A DNA stretch of 64,000 nucleotides from Termitidicoccus mucosus (GTDB lineage: Bacteria > Verrucomicrobiota > Verrucomicrobiia > Opitutales > Opitutaceae). Location of the stretch: the NCBI RefSeq assembly GCF_038725785.1, contig NZ_CP109796.1:6324501-6388500 (forward strand). Direction: 5' to 3'. The position numbers and the translations under genes were made by a program. Shown here piece by piece: positions 25,204 to 33,977 of the stretch; within the stretch, counting starts at the first letter, position 1, and every line of letters begins with the position of its first letter. The notes below the pieces were generated by a model. It was not told the origin of the DNA. It did not search any database and saw nothing but the letters and a program-made list of their open reading frames with translations.

Positions 25204-26024
25204 AAACGAGCCAAGCCCCGGCATTCAGGCCGTTGCTCGAACAACTCATCCGCCACCACGACGCGTACACGGTGTTTACGGCATTCGCATCGTTGGCCGC
25301 CTGCGCACTCGCGCACGGCACCCGCGAGGCCGAATACCACGAAGAGGCCAAGCGCTGGAACAGAGACGAACTGGAAATTTTCAGCCACGCCCTTGCCGCA
25401 TTGGTCATGGAAATGGAGGCCCAACCCTTCACCGACCTGCTCGGCGGCCACTACATGGAACTCGCCCTCTCCCATAAAGGACAGCAATGGAATGGAGAGT
25501 TTCACACCCCGCAGCACATCTGCGAAATGATGGTCCAAATGCTTGCCGGTGACTCATTACTGCCGACAGAAGGCCCCGTCACACTCTGCGAACCGGCCTG
25601 TGGTGCGGGAGCGATGATTCTGGCCTATGCCAAGGCGCTCTCACCGGAGAACCACTGCCGCTTGCGAGTCACCGCCATCGACATCAGCAAAACCGCCTGC
25701 GACATGTGCTTCATCAACACCACCCTCTGGGGCATCCCAACCGAGGTCATCCACGGAAACACCCTCTCAATGAAATTCTTCGCCTCATGGCGGAACATCC
25801 ACTGGGTTTTCCAGGGCCGCCTTCATCTCTTCGCCGGATTTACCGCTGCACAAAACCAGACAGACGCGCCGCAATCTGAAAACGGGAACGGAAATGAAAC
25901 GATGAAGCCGCTTGCCACCGCGCTCATCGCATCCGCTGCCGAACAGCAGGGACAACCGCCCACGCCGGAAAAAGCCGAACAAATCAAAGCCGCCTTGGGA
26001 CAACAGATGTTCGATTTCGCATGA
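25200..26024 (+). CDS. N-6 DNA methylase-like protein, apparently lacking the NPPY motif
   Basis: A 274-residue protein with the fold of type I/N-6 adenine DNA methyltransferases. An N-terminal helical region (FTDLLGGHYMELALSHKGQQ) leads to FHTPQHICEMMVQML and then the SAM-binding motif CEPACGAGAM at about residues 130-139, followed by VTAIDISKTACDMCFIN. Where the catalytic (D/N)PP(Y/F) motif IV is expected, the sequence reads HGNTLSMKFFASWRNIHW, with no NPPY. The last 60 residues are polar and probably flexible. It may be a plasmid-type short methylase with a divergent catalytic site, or a SAM-binding protein without methyltransferase activity. It is the second gene of a coupled pair under structured leader B. 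Confidence 0.78.
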   Translation: MKTSQAPAFRPLLEQLIRHHDAYTVFTAFASLAACALAHGTREAEYHEEAKRWNRDELEIFSHALAALVMEMEAQPFTDLLGGHYMELALSHKGQQWNGEFHTPQHICEMMVQMLAGDSLLPTEGPVTLCEPACGAGAMILAYAKALSPENHCRLRVTAIDISKTACDMCFINTTLWGIPTEVIHGNTLSMKFFASWRNIHWVFQGRLHLFAGFTAAQNQTDAPQSENGNGNETMKPLATALIASAAEQQGQPPTPEKAEQIKAALGQQMFDFA

Positions 26025-26935
26025 CCTCGGTTCGAAAGAACCAAAAAAGAATAGGGGAGACCCGACGCAGGCTCACTTTGGTCATGTTTCCCTTGCAGGA
26101 TAGCCGACTTTGCGGATTGGAAATCTCCTCACATCGCGCCCCGTTGCCAAGCATAGTGTCGCGGGCAAGGTCCGCTTCGCTCTCCACCATGCCCGCGACA
26201 CCCAATCTGGCAACTATTGGGGCGCGGAGGTTCGCTGGCCGCTGCCAGCATAAAGAGAACATGGCAGGCGTCGCCTCGCGACCCGCGCATGGCTGGCGTT
26301 GCCAACCCCCGTCTTGCGCGCCGCTTTTTGTAAGCCAGTGTTTCCGGTTCTTCCCGCCGCTTGTCCATGCAATCCACCGCCGGGGATATGCCTGTCCAAA
26401 CTCAAAACGCCTCTGGCGCGACCGGCGCGGGCGCTCCGCGCCAAGAATGCGACGCCGCGCCCCCTACAAACCGGTTCGCCTGACGGAATCGAAAAAACGC
26501 CCGCCGCAATGATGCCGCCACCCGGCGCACGCGCACCAAAGCCGCAAACCACACGCACCGGACAGCCCAAAAGGCTTTCCAATGGCGATAATCGCCTTTC
26601 CCCATTGCCGGAAAGCCCCCGATCGACGGCAGGGCAACCGATGAAAAATCCGCACTTTCGACGTACAACAACACTTATGCCCCCTAAAAAATACCGGGAC
26701 AAAAATGGGGCTCGACCAACCATACGGATTCCCGCATTGTCAGTAAATGGAAATTTGTATCCATTATTTGAATACAAATAGGAGATGCGCCCGGTGTCCA
26801 AGCCCCTCCGAAAGGTTGACAGGAAGTTGCCAGAAATGCTGTTTTTTGCTTCCCATGCCTGTCTCGACCTGCCACACTCTTCCTGTTATAAACCATTAAC
26901 CATCAAACAAGTCCGCTATTACTAGCGACTTATTC
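26025..26935. other. Gene-free region at the right end of the mobile-element remains
   Basis: About 900 bases without a convincing gene. A long rightward frame at 26299-26781 is rich in Pro, Arg and Thr and reads like a shadow of high-GC non-coding DNA. The A+T content rises towards 26700-26930. I found no attachment site, terminal repeat or tRNA that would fix the right border of the element, and there is none at the left border near 8045 either. Confidence 0.4.
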
Positions 26936-26958
26936 ATGAGGATTGCGCAGGCTTCCAG

Positions 26959-27053
26959 CCGGCAGACGACGCGAAGCGTCGCCGGACTGAGTGGCACGGG
27001 CGTCCCGCCCGTGCGGCGGCGCTTCGCGCCGCCAATGCCGGCAAGATGCCGGC
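26959..27053. repeat. Array of four short GC-rich hairpins
   Basis: Four consecutive inverted repeats: CGACGC/GCGTCG near 26968-26982, GCACGGGCG/CGCCCGTGC (26994-27014), GGCGGCG/CGCCGCC (27015-27033) and GCCGGCA/TGCCGGC (27037-27053). They follow one another with little spacing, which is the organisation of REP/BIME-type extragenic elements. The array lies beyond the 3' end of the leftward gene at 27143-29662 and may also help to end its transcript. Confidence 0.6.
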
Positions 27054-27142
27054 GCTCCCAGTCGCTCACGCGTCATTCGCGGATCGCACGCCACTTCGGA
27101 CTGCATCCGGCTGGCGCAAGGGGGGGCGGGCCGGCGCATGCC

Positions 27143-29662
27143 TTAGCGCAGGGGCACGGTGCGCGTCGAGCTGTTGCCGCTCGCATCGTGGAGACGGACT
27201 TCGACCGTGGTCGCCCCGAGCACTTTTTCCAGGGGGATGCCGAGCGTGAAAGTTTCGATGCGTCCGTCGAGGATGCCGTCGTCGGGCTGGGTGATGACGG
27301 CGCTCTGGTTGTTGTTGAAGACGTATTCCACGCCGAGAAGCAGGCTGAGGGCGTCCCGGCCGGCGACGGAGATGGTGAGCGTGGCGGCATCGCGGGCGAC
27401 GCGCACATCGGTGATTTCGGGCGGGGTATGGTCGATGACGAGGTCGTCGGTCGCGTAGCTGACCGTGTGGCGGTCGGCGGCGGGCCGGGGGGCGTCCTCC
27501 GTCACGACGAGTCGGGTTCGGTAAACGCCGTCGGCGAGGCGCGTGGTGTCGAATTGGGCGTGCGTGTCGGTGATGTTGACGGCGAGATCCTGCCAGTCCC
27601 CGGAGTCCTCGGCGCAGAGTGAAAGCGTGGAGCGGAGGTTGTCGCCGTCGGGATCGGAGAGCGTCCAGGTGATGATGCGCATGCCCGGCTGGGGAAACAC
27701 GGGGGTGCCGCGCGGGGTGGCGCGGCGGCGGTCGGTGTCGCGGTCGCGTTCGGGGCCGGAGAGCAAACGCCCGAGCGTGGAGGGAGGCGTGCCGCCAGAT
27801 GCGGACTCGGGCGGAAGCAGGGCAAAATTCGGGGGCGCAATCTGGAAATCGGTGAGCGTGGGGCGGCGGTTTTCGGGAAGATAATGGAGCGTGGCGCGGT
27901 CGATTTGCGCGGCGGCGGCGGAGGCCGGCGCGCGCAGGTGGATTTGGAAATGGCGGCCGCGCAGCGGCGTGTCGGTCGCGTAGCCGTCGTCGTCGGGACG
28001 GAGGGCGGCGGCGGTCCAGGGGCCCCAGCCTTCGGTTTCGTCGCCGGCTTGACTGGCGCGGAATTCGACTTGGATTCCGGATGGCGCCAGGGCGCGGGGA
28101 TGATCGAGGCGGAGGGCGCCGAGCGTGGCTGGCGAACCGAGATCGAGGCGGCGGGTGGTGGCTTCGCGGGGTCCGGCGGTGTCGAAGTCGAGAAGCGCGA
28201 GGCCCGGGGCGTTGTTGCGGAGGAGCAGGAAACGGCGGGGCGTGGCGTCGTCGGCCGCGGCTTCGGCGGGAGTTTGTCCGGGGCGGGCGAGCGGGACGAT
28301 TTGGTTTATCTGGGCGGAGCTGCTGCCGGGGTAGGTGAGGCCGAGGCGCGCGGGGATGTCGTGGGCGAGGATGTCGCCTTGCTCGCCGCCGGCAATGACC
28401 AGGACGGCGCCGCGCCGGGCGACGGCGTAGAAGGCGAGGTTGCCGCGTGCGACGAGGGTTTCGGGAAAGCCGTCGGGCGGGAACCAAACGATGACGCTGC
28501 GACCGGGGAAACGCCCGGTGGAAGCGGGAGCGGCGTCCCGTTCGCTTTCGGAAGAGGGGCGCGGGCGGGATGCATCGGCATCGCGGTCCCGGGAGGAGTC
28601 GGGCGGCTCATCGGGTTGATTGTCGCCGTCGGGGGCATCGGGATTTTCCGGAGGCGGGGGCGCGGGAGGACGAGGTGTGGCGGCACGCGCGCCGCCGGAG
28701 GGCGCATCGGTGCGCGAGGGGCGGCTGGATGTGATGCGGTTGGCGGACTGGCCGGAGCCGAAGACGATGGCGGCGTGGAAGCCGCCGCCCGATTGGGGAA
28801 GGAGCGCGGTGACTTCGGCGTTGCGGTTTTCCTGAAGGATGACGGGAGCGCCGCCGGAACGGGCGACGGTGTAGAGGTTGCCCTTGGGGGCGGAACCGAT
28901 GACAAGGGTGCCGTCGTCGAGGAGGGCGAGGCGGCGGGCGTTGCGGTCGCGGATGGCGGCGAGTTGACGGATGCCGCGGGTCGCGAGGGCGGTTTCGTCG
29001 GCCAGTTTTTTGTCGTCGGTGCCGGAGGCCGCGAAGGTGGGGAGGTCGATTTCGTAAACGCGGCCGGGATTTCCCGTGGCGACGAGCGCGGCGAGGCCGG
29101 CAAGCGGGCCGCGGGGGCCGGCGGCGGGCGTGGCGGTGGAGGGAACGACGAGGAGATCGAGAAGCGAATCGGCCGGGAGCGTGGCAAGCGCGGCGAGCGT
29201 GCCGTCGGGGGCGAGGAGGACGAGGCGCCCGTTGGGCGAGGTCGCGGCGAGGACGGAGCCGTCGGGGAGGCGGCGGAGCGCGAAGACCTGCGGGGAGTCG
29301 GGGAGCGTGGCGAAGAGCGTCGCGGTTTTGAGTTGAGGTTTGGGCGCGGAGTCCAAATCGAGGGTGAGCTCGAAGATTTTTCCATCCGGCCCGGTGCCGA
29401 CGAGCCATTTGGCGGGATCGGGCGTGGGTTCGAGGCACCAGAGGAGGTCGGCGAAAGCGGGGCCTTCGAGATCGCTGAGCACGGGGCCGGCGACGAGACG
29501 CCCGTCGGAGCGCGTTGCGAGTCCCTTCAGGTCGCGGCTGTCGGTGTCGCGATAGAAATCGACGGGAAGGATGCGCGAGAACGTTTGGGCGAAGGAGAGC
29601 GCGGGAGGCAGGATTATGGTGAAAAGGCAAATGAGGCGGAAGGCGGTGCGGAAAAGGCGCAT
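27143..29662 (-). CDS. Secreted beta-propeller-type protein of unknown function
   Basis: An 839-residue protein with a signal peptide (MRLFRTAFRLICLFTIILPPALSFA). The first 300 residues contain repeated strands of the kind LRRLPDGSVLAATSPNGRLV and LALLDDGTLVIGSAPKGNLY, typical of NHL/YVTN-like beta-propellers. A Pro/Asp/Arg-rich linker of about 70 residues follows, then a second propeller-like region, then beta-sandwich segments (GMRIITWTLSDPDGDNLRST; DHTPPEITDVRVARDA) resembling bacterial Ig-like domains. No catalytic motif was recognised. The gene stands alone, convergent with nothing on its left and divergent from the thiamine operon on its right. A structural or ligand-binding role outside the cytoplasm is likely. 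Confidence 0.75.
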   Translation of the reverse strand: MRLFRTAFRLICLFTIILPPALSFAQTFSRILPVDFYRDTDSRDLKGLATRSDGRLVAGPVLSDLEGPAFADLLWCLEPTPDPAKWLVGTGPDGKIFELTLDLDSAPKPQLKTATLFATLPDSPQVFALRRLPDGSVLAATSPNGRLVLLAPDGTLAALATLPADSLLDLLVVPSTATPAAGPRGPLAGLAALVATGNPGRVYEIDLPTFAASGTDDKKLADETALATRGIRQLAAIRDRNARRLALLDDGTLVIGSAPKGNLYTVARSGGAPVILQENRNAEVTALLPQSGGGFHAAIVFGSGQSANRITSSRPSRTDAPSGGARAATPRPPAPPPPENPDAPDGDNQPDEPPDSSRDRDADASRPRPSSESERDAAPASTGRFPGRSVIVWFPPDGFPETLVARGNLAFYAVARRGAVLVIAGGEQGDILAHDIPARLGLTYPGSSSAQINQIVPLARPGQTPAEAAADDATPRRFLLLRNNAPGLALLDFDTAGPREATTRRLDLGSPATLGALRLDHPRALAPSGIQVEFRASQAGDETEGWGPWTAAALRPDDDGYATDTPLRGRHFQIHLRAPASAAAAQIDRATLHYLPENRRPTLTDFQIAPPNFALLPPESASGGTPPSTLGRLLSGPERDRDTDRRRATPRGTPVFPQPGMRIITWTLSDPDGDNLRSTLSLCAEDSGDWQDLAVNITDTHAQFDTTRLADGVYRTRLVVTEDAPRPAADRHTVSYATDDLVIDHTPPEITDVRVARDAATLTISVAGRDALSLLLGVEYVFNNNQSAVITQPDDGILDGRIETFTLGIPLEKVLGATTVEVRLHDASGNSSTRTVPLR

Positions 29663-29730
29663 GGCGTAGAATGGGTGGCAATCCGTCGAAGTTGTCCAGA
29701 CTCGTATGACGTTTGTTGGTTCAAGATATT

Positions 29731-29773
29731 AATGCGCTCCCGATGCCCGCATAATGCGCTCCCGATGCCCGCA
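29731..29773. repeat. 22-bp tandem duplication
   Basis: Two adjacent copies of a 22-base unit beginning AATGCGCTCCCGATGCCCGC (29731-29752 and 29753-29773, the second lacking one base of the unit). It sits between the divergent beta-propeller gene and the TPP riboswitch, in the region that must hold the promoter of the thiamine operon. It may affect promoter spacing or may be neutral. Confidence 0.7.
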
Positions 29774-29835
29774 GATTAAAACACGAAGCGGAGCCCGCGC
29801 TTGACTCCCCGCCCGGGGCGGCAATGGTTGTCCGG

Positions 29836-29928
29836 TCTTGTGACACGGGGTGCTCTCCTTCCCGGGGAGCTGAGATCAAACCCGTCGAACCTGATCCGGC
29901 TAATACCGGCGAAGGAATCGTCACGGTT
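29836..29928 (+). promoter_or_regulatory. TPP (thi-box) riboswitch
   Basis: The sequence contains the conserved thi-box blocks in order: ACACGGGGTGCT at 29843-29854, GCTGAGATCAAACCCGTCGA with the CTGAGA core at 29870-29875, and ACCTGATCCGGCTAATACCG at 29889 onward, ending GCGAAGGAA. P1 pairs GTGAC (29840-29844) with GTCAC (29920-29924). It senses thiamine pyrophosphate and lies about 90 bases before thiM, so it should turn off thiM-thiE-thiD when TPP is plentiful. I did not resolve a clear terminator stem, so control may act on translation initiation. Confidence 0.96.
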
Positions 29929-30019
29929 GGTTTTGTTTCGAGAGCTTGAGGGGAGTCCGGAAGAAACCAATCACGAGCGGCGAGTCCGGAGCCGGGGATC
30001 GGCCGGTTGGATTGATTTT

Positions 30020-30865
30020 ATGAAGACGACCATCACAACCGCCAACACCGGCGCCGCCAGCAACAACAGCCCTTCTCCGATCGAGGATGTCGTGCTCGCC
30101 TTGGAGCGTTTGCGCGCGCGCTGCCCACTCACGCATTGCATGACCAACGAGGTCGTGAAGGACATCACCGCCAATGTCTTGCTCGCCGTGGGGGCGTCGC
30201 CCGCGATGGTCGAACACGCGGAGGAAGCGCAGGAGTTCGCGACGATGGCGGATGCGCTGCTGGTGAATCTCGGCACGCTCGACGACGTGCAGATGGAGGC
30301 GATGCGGCGGGCGATCCCGGCGTATCAACGCGCCGGCAAACCGTGGGTGCTCGATCCGGTGGCGGTCGGCGCGCTGGGAGTGCGCACGCGTTTCGCCCGC
30401 GAAATCATTGCGCACCGACCGGCGTTGATCCGCGGCAACGCGTCGGAGATCATCGGGCTCTGCGGGCGCGCGAGCCGGGGACGCGGCGCCGACAGCGGGG
30501 ACAGCGCGGAGGAGGCGCTCGACGCGGCGGGGGAGCTGACCGCGCGCACCGGCGCGGTGGTGCTGGTGACCGGCGCGGTTGACTACGCGACGGATGGCGC
30601 GCGGGTGCGGTCGTGCGCGAACGGCCACGCGTTGATGACGCGCGTCACGGGCGTGGGCTGCGCTCAGGGCGCGCTCGCGGCGGCGTTTGCCGCGGTGTGC
30701 GAGGACCGGCTGGAGGCGGCGCTGGCGACGGCTGCGGTCATGGCGGTGGCGGGCGAGATCGCCGCCGCGCGCGCGGCGCATCCGGGGAGTTTCCGCGTGG
30801 CCTTGCTCGATGAACTCAGCCGCATCGACGGCGAAATACTGCGGCAGCGCGCGCGGATTGCCTGA
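30020..30865 (+). CDS. thiM: Hydroxyethylthiazole kinase
   Basis: A 281-residue kinase that phosphorylates hydroxyethylthiazole in thiamine salvage. Family marks: RCPLTHCMTNEVVKDITANV and LLAVGASPAMVEHAEEAQEF near the N-terminus, VLDPVAVGALGVRT for the nucleotide site, RGNASEI in the middle and VTGVGCAQGALAAAF with the conserved Cys near the C-terminus. The start at ATG 30020 gives a normal family length; the frame is open further upstream, but that part is the riboswitch. It is the first gene of a three-gene operon (thiM, thiE, thiD) that makes thiamine phosphate from salvaged thiazole and pyrimidine. No thiC is present in the window. Confidence 0.93.
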   Translation: MKTTITTANTGAASNNSPSPIEDVVLALERLRARCPLTHCMTNEVVKDITANVLLAVGASPAMVEHAEEAQEFATMADALLVNLGTLDDVQMEAMRRAIPAYQRAGKPWVLDPVAVGALGVRTRFAREIIAHRPALIRGNASEIIGLCGRASRGRGADSGDSAEEALDAAGELTARTGAVVLVTGAVDYATDGARVRSCANGHALMTRVTGVGCAQGALAAAFAAVCEDRLEAALATAAVMAVAGEIAAARAAHPGSFRVALLDELSRIDGEILRQRARIA

Positions 30866-30882
30866 CATCTTTCTCATTTTTT

Positions 30883-31530
30883 ATGACCATGAAAGCCATT
30901 GATTATTCCCTGTATATGGTGACCGACATCGCGTCGGTTTATCGCCGCGGGTTGCTTGCCTCGGTCGAGGCAGCGGTCGCGGGCGGCGTGACCGTGGTAC
31001 AATTCCGCACGGACGGCGGCTCCAAGCGCGAACTCTACGAAACCGGCCTCGCCCTGCGCGATCTGCTGCGGCGTCCGGGTGTGCCGCTCATCGTCAACGA
31101 CCACGTCGATCTCGCGCTCGCGCTCGACGCGGACGGCGTCCACGTGGGGCAGGGCGACCTGCCCGCGGAGGTGGTGCGCCGTTTGATCGGCAAGGAAAAG
31201 ATACTCGGGCTCTCGACCTCGAACCTCGAACAGGTGGGCGCGGTCGATGCGACGGTGGTGGATTACATCGGCATCGGGCCGGTGTTTCCCACGCAGTCAA
31301 AGCGCAACGCGCCGCCCGATATCGGTGTGGACGGGCTGGCCGCGCTGGCGGCGCGCGCCCCGGTGCCGTGCGTGGGCATCGGCGGAATCACCATCGAGCG
31401 CGCCGCGGCGGTTTACGCCGCGGGCGTGACGGGCATCGCGGTGGTGTCGGCCTTGTCCTATGCGGACGACGCGGGCGAGGCGGCGCGGGCGTTGCGCGCG
31501 GCGCAAGGAAAGGCCAAAGGCAAAGCATGA
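30883..31530 (+). CDS. thiE: Thiamine-phosphate synthase
   Basis: A 215-residue TIM-barrel enzyme joining HMP pyrophosphate and thiazole phosphate. Conserved blocks are PLIVNDHVDLALALDADGVH followed by VGQGDLP, GLSTSNLEQV, DYIGIGPVFPTQSK and VGIGGI. The usual QLREK substrate-binding segment reads VVQFRTDG here, so the Glu and Lys of that motif are changed; this is unusual, and whether it alters activity is not known. It starts 17 bases after thiM and its stop overlaps the thiD start. The second in-frame ATG at 30889 is also possible. Confidence 0.92.
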   Translation: MTMKAIDYSLYMVTDIASVYRRGLLASVEAAVAGGVTVVQFRTDGGSKRELYETGLALRDLLRRPGVPLIVNDHVDLALALDADGVHVGQGDLPAEVVRRLIGKEKILGLSTSNLEQVGAVDATVVDYIGIGPVFPTQSKRNAPPDIGVDGLAALAARAPVPCVGIGGITIERAAAVYAAGVTGIAVVSALSYADDAGEAARALRAAQGKAKGKA

Positions 31531-32363
31531 AAAACACGCCGCGCATTCCCAACGTGCTCACGATCGCGGGCGTCGATCCCTCGGGCGGCGCGGGCGTGCT
31601 GGCGGACTTGAAGACATTTTCCGCCCTCGGCGCTTATGGCACGGGCGTGGTGGCCGCGCTCACGGCGCAAAACACGACTGGCGTCACCGGCGTGCACGCG
31701 GTGCCGGTTGATTTTATCGAGCGGCAGATCGACACGCTGTTCGCCGACGTGCGCATCGACGCGGTGAAGCTGGGCATGCTGGGCACGGTGGAGATCACGC
31801 GGGCGGTCGCCGCGCGGCTGCGTCATCACGGTGTGACGCGGCTGGTGGTGGACCCGGTGATGGTGGCGAAGAGCGGGCATCATCTGCTCGCGGAGGACGC
31901 GGTGGCGGCATTGCGCGACGAGGTGCTGCCGCTGGCGGAAGTGCTGACGCCCAACCTGCCGGAGGCGGAAGTGTTGCTTGGCGGCGAAGCGGTTCGCGAC
32001 GTGGCCCGGATGCGCGAGGCCGCGCGGCGGCTGCGCGCGCTCGGCCCGCGGATCGTGATGGTGAAGGGCGGGCATCTGCCGGGCGCGGAGTGCGTGGATG
32101 TGATCGACGACGGCACGGGACAGCTCGAACTTCGCTCGCCGCGCATTGCCACGAAAAACACGCACGGCACCGGCTGCACCCTGTCGGCGGCGATTGCCGC
32201 GCTGCTGCCACAGCGGCCCGGCGTGCGCGAGGCCATCCGCGACGCGAGGGATTACCTGATGGGTGCGCTGGCTGCGGCGGATGAATTGAGCGTCGGCCGC
32301 GGCCACGGCCCGGTGCAGCATTTCTGGAGGCAATGGAAGGCGGACGCCCACCCTGGCGGCTGA
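31527..32363 (+). CDS. thiD: Hydroxymethylpyrimidine/phosphomethylpyrimidine kinase
   Basis: A 278-residue ribokinase-fold enzyme that phosphorylates HMP and HMP-phosphate. The N-terminal AGVDPSGGAGVLADLKTF, then AYGTGVVAALTAQNT, VKLGMLG, VVDPVMVAKSGHHLL and the C-terminal anion-hole motif NTHGTGCTLSAAIAA are all typical. The ATG at 31527 overlaps the thiE stop (ATGA), which decides the start; the frame continues open upstream inside thiE. It is the last gene of the operon. Confidence 0.94.
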   Translation: MKNTPRIPNVLTIAGVDPSGGAGVLADLKTFSALGAYGTGVVAALTAQNTTGVTGVHAVPVDFIERQIDTLFADVRIDAVKLGMLGTVEITRAVAARLRHHGVTRLVVDPVMVAKSGHHLLAEDAVAALRDEVLPLAEVLTPNLPEAEVLLGGEAVRDVARMREAARRLRALGPRIVMVKGGHLPGAECVDVIDDGTGQLELRSPRIATKNTHGTGCTLSAAIAALLPQRPGVREAIRDARDYLMGALAAADELSVGRGHGPVQHFWRQWKADAHPGG

Positions 32364-32431
32364 CAAATTCCCGCCGTCGCATCCACGCCGCCACCGAAGA
32401 TATGACGGCCGGCGGCAAGATTGCAGCCGAT

Positions 32432-32458
32432 GCGATGTAACCTAATGGGTTACATCGC
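32432..32458. terminator. Perfect 11-bp hairpin after the thi operon (terminator-like or repeat)
   Basis: GCGATGTAACC and GGTTACATCGC pair perfectly around a 5-base loop. It lies 69 bases after thiD and 49 bases before the end of the convergent oxidoreductase gene, the place for a bidirectional terminator, but no T-run follows on either strand. Its core, TGTAACCTAATGGGTTACA, recurs with two changes at 62841-62859, so it may instead belong to a dispersed palindrome family. Confidence 0.5.
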
Positions 32459-32506
32459 CAGACTATTTTCGTCCGACTACTCCGGTTATGATATTATTTG
32501 AGATGC

Positions 32507-33850
32507 CTAGAGATGGAAGACTTTGCCTCCGGCCATGACTTCCTGGGTATGGGGATCGAAGGTGACGCGCTCTCCGGTGCGGGCGGCGGCGTTGGCCATG
32601 ATGGAGGCGATGGAATGTTGATAACCCGCCTCCACCGGCGCGTTGGGCTCCTTGCGTGAACGCAGGCATTCCATCCAGTTGCGCATGTGGGCAAGTGTCA
32701 TCGTATCCATGCCGGTGTTCGCCTCCGTCGAGGCAGGGCCGTCGCCGCCGAGTGATTCCGGGGCGAGGAGGTTCGGCTTTATGTTCATGGCGGCGGCGCG
32801 CTGGGGTTCAAGGCCGCCATTGGACGATATTTTATTGGTGTCGAGATTCAGTTCGCCGCCGTTGGAATAATATATTTCCTTGATGTCGCCGGCCGAGTTG
32901 CTGAATCGCGATGTATATAGAACCTGGAAACCCTTGCTCATGTCGTCGGGCGGGCCGTAGTCGAAGACCGAGGTCATCGTGTCGAAGTTTGACCGGCCGT
33001 CCTTCCACATGTAGATGCCGCCGTTTGCGCTGACGCTGCGCGGGTGGGTCAGCCCGGTGAACCAGTGCACGGTGTCGATCTGGTGGCACATCCACTGGCC
33101 GGGGATGCCGGAGGAATAGGGCCAGAACAGGCGGTATTCGAGGTATTTCCGGGGATTCCATTTGTCATCGGGGCGGTTGCAAAGGAATCGTTTCCAATCG
33201 GTGTCCTGCTCCCGGATTTCGGCGACAAGTTTCGGACGGCGCCAGCGGCCGGGTTGGTTCACATTCCAGCTCATTTCGGCAAAAACGATGTCCCCGAACC
33301 TGCCGCTTTTGAGATAATCATAGGCGGCATGATAACTGGCGCCGCTGCGGCGCTGGGATCCGATTTGCACGATGCGGTCGCCTGCGCGGACGGTTTTGAG
33401 CGCGTCGCGGGCGTCGGCCATGGTTTCGGCAAAAGGTTTTTCAACGTAAGCGTCGCAGCCCGCCTTCACGGCCTCGATGCAATGGAAGGCATGCTGGAAA
33501 TCCGCGGTGGCGATGATCACGGCATCAAGGCCGGCTTTTTCATACATTTCCTCGTTATTGCGATAGGCGACGATGTCCTGGTTGTATTTCTTTTTGAAAT
33601 GGACGACGGCCTCCTCGCGACGACGGTTCCATATGTCGGACACGGCAACAATCTCGCAGTTGAGCCCGGCGGCGAGGTGCTGGAAGCAGGGGATCAGCGT
33701 GACGCGGGCACGGTCGGCAAAACCGACGAGCCCGACGCGTATGCGGCTGTTGGCGCCGGGCGTGCGGGCGAAAAGCCTTGGCGAAAGGCTGGCTGCGCCG
33801 GTGGCGATGCCGGCGAGGGCGAGATTTTGGATGAAGGAACGGCGGTTCAT
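32507..33850 (-). CDS. Exported Gfo/Idh/MocA-family oxidoreductase (Tat signal)
   Basis: A 447-residue NAD(P)-dependent oxidoreductase-fold protein. The start at 33850 gives MNRRSFIQNLALAGIATGAA, a twin-arginine signal, so the protein is folded with its cofactor and exported. Then come the Rossmann start RIRVGLVGFADRA, the EKPF motif (CDAYVEKPFAETM) of the family and the WMCHQIDTVHWFTG segment where the active-site His of Gfo/Idh/MocA proteins lies. Family members with this export signal include NAD-dependent glycosidases such as GH109, so a glycosidase role is possible. The neighbouring sialidases support action on host-type glycans. The gene is read leftward after the sialidase gene at 33978. 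Confidence 0.88.
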   Translation of the reverse strand: MNRRSFIQNLALAGIATGAASLSPRLFARTPGANSRIRVGLVGFADRARVTLIPCFQHLAAGLNCEIVAVSDIWNRRREEAVVHFKKKYNQDIVAYRNNEEMYEKAGLDAVIIATADFQHAFHCIEAVKAGCDAYVEKPFAETMADARDALKTVRAGDRIVQIGSQRRSGASYHAAYDYLKSGRFGDIVFAEMSWNVNQPGRWRRPKLVAEIREQDTDWKRFLCNRPDDKWNPRKYLEYRLFWPYSSGIPGQWMCHQIDTVHWFTGLTHPRSVSANGGIYMWKDGRSNFDTMTSVFDYGPPDDMSKGFQVLYTSRFSNSAGDIKEIYYSNGGELNLDTNKISSNGGLEPQRAAAMNIKPNLLAPESLGGDGPASTEANTGMDTMTLAHMRNWMECLRSRKEPNAPVEAGYQHSIASIMANAAARTGERVTFDPHTQEVMAGGKVFHL

Positions 33851-33977
33851 GATCTTATGTATATGGAGTTTTTGTCCGGAGAAAAACACGGGTATCATTC
33901 ATTTTCGAATGGGGATGCATCCAGCATGATTCCCACGCGATGACGAATGAGAGAGCCCTTCGTGACAGGTCTCCATA

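Noticed and set aside
12208-26056. Shared 13-base string AAAAGAATAGGGG at about 12212 and 26044 as attachment-site repeats
   Set aside because: It is too short, and no matching junction structure or integrase gene is present. It is noted only as a weak coincidence in two non-coding regions.
26299-26781. 160-codon plus-strand frame right of the methylase gene
   Set aside because: It is Pro/Thr/Arg-rich throughout, has no ribosome-binding site and no protein-like segment, so it was left as non-coding.
27884-29779. 631-codon Gly/Glu-rich frame on the plus strand
   Set aside because: It is the mirror of the Ala/Pro/Arg-rich beta-propeller gene on the minus strand and shows no domain or signal peptide.
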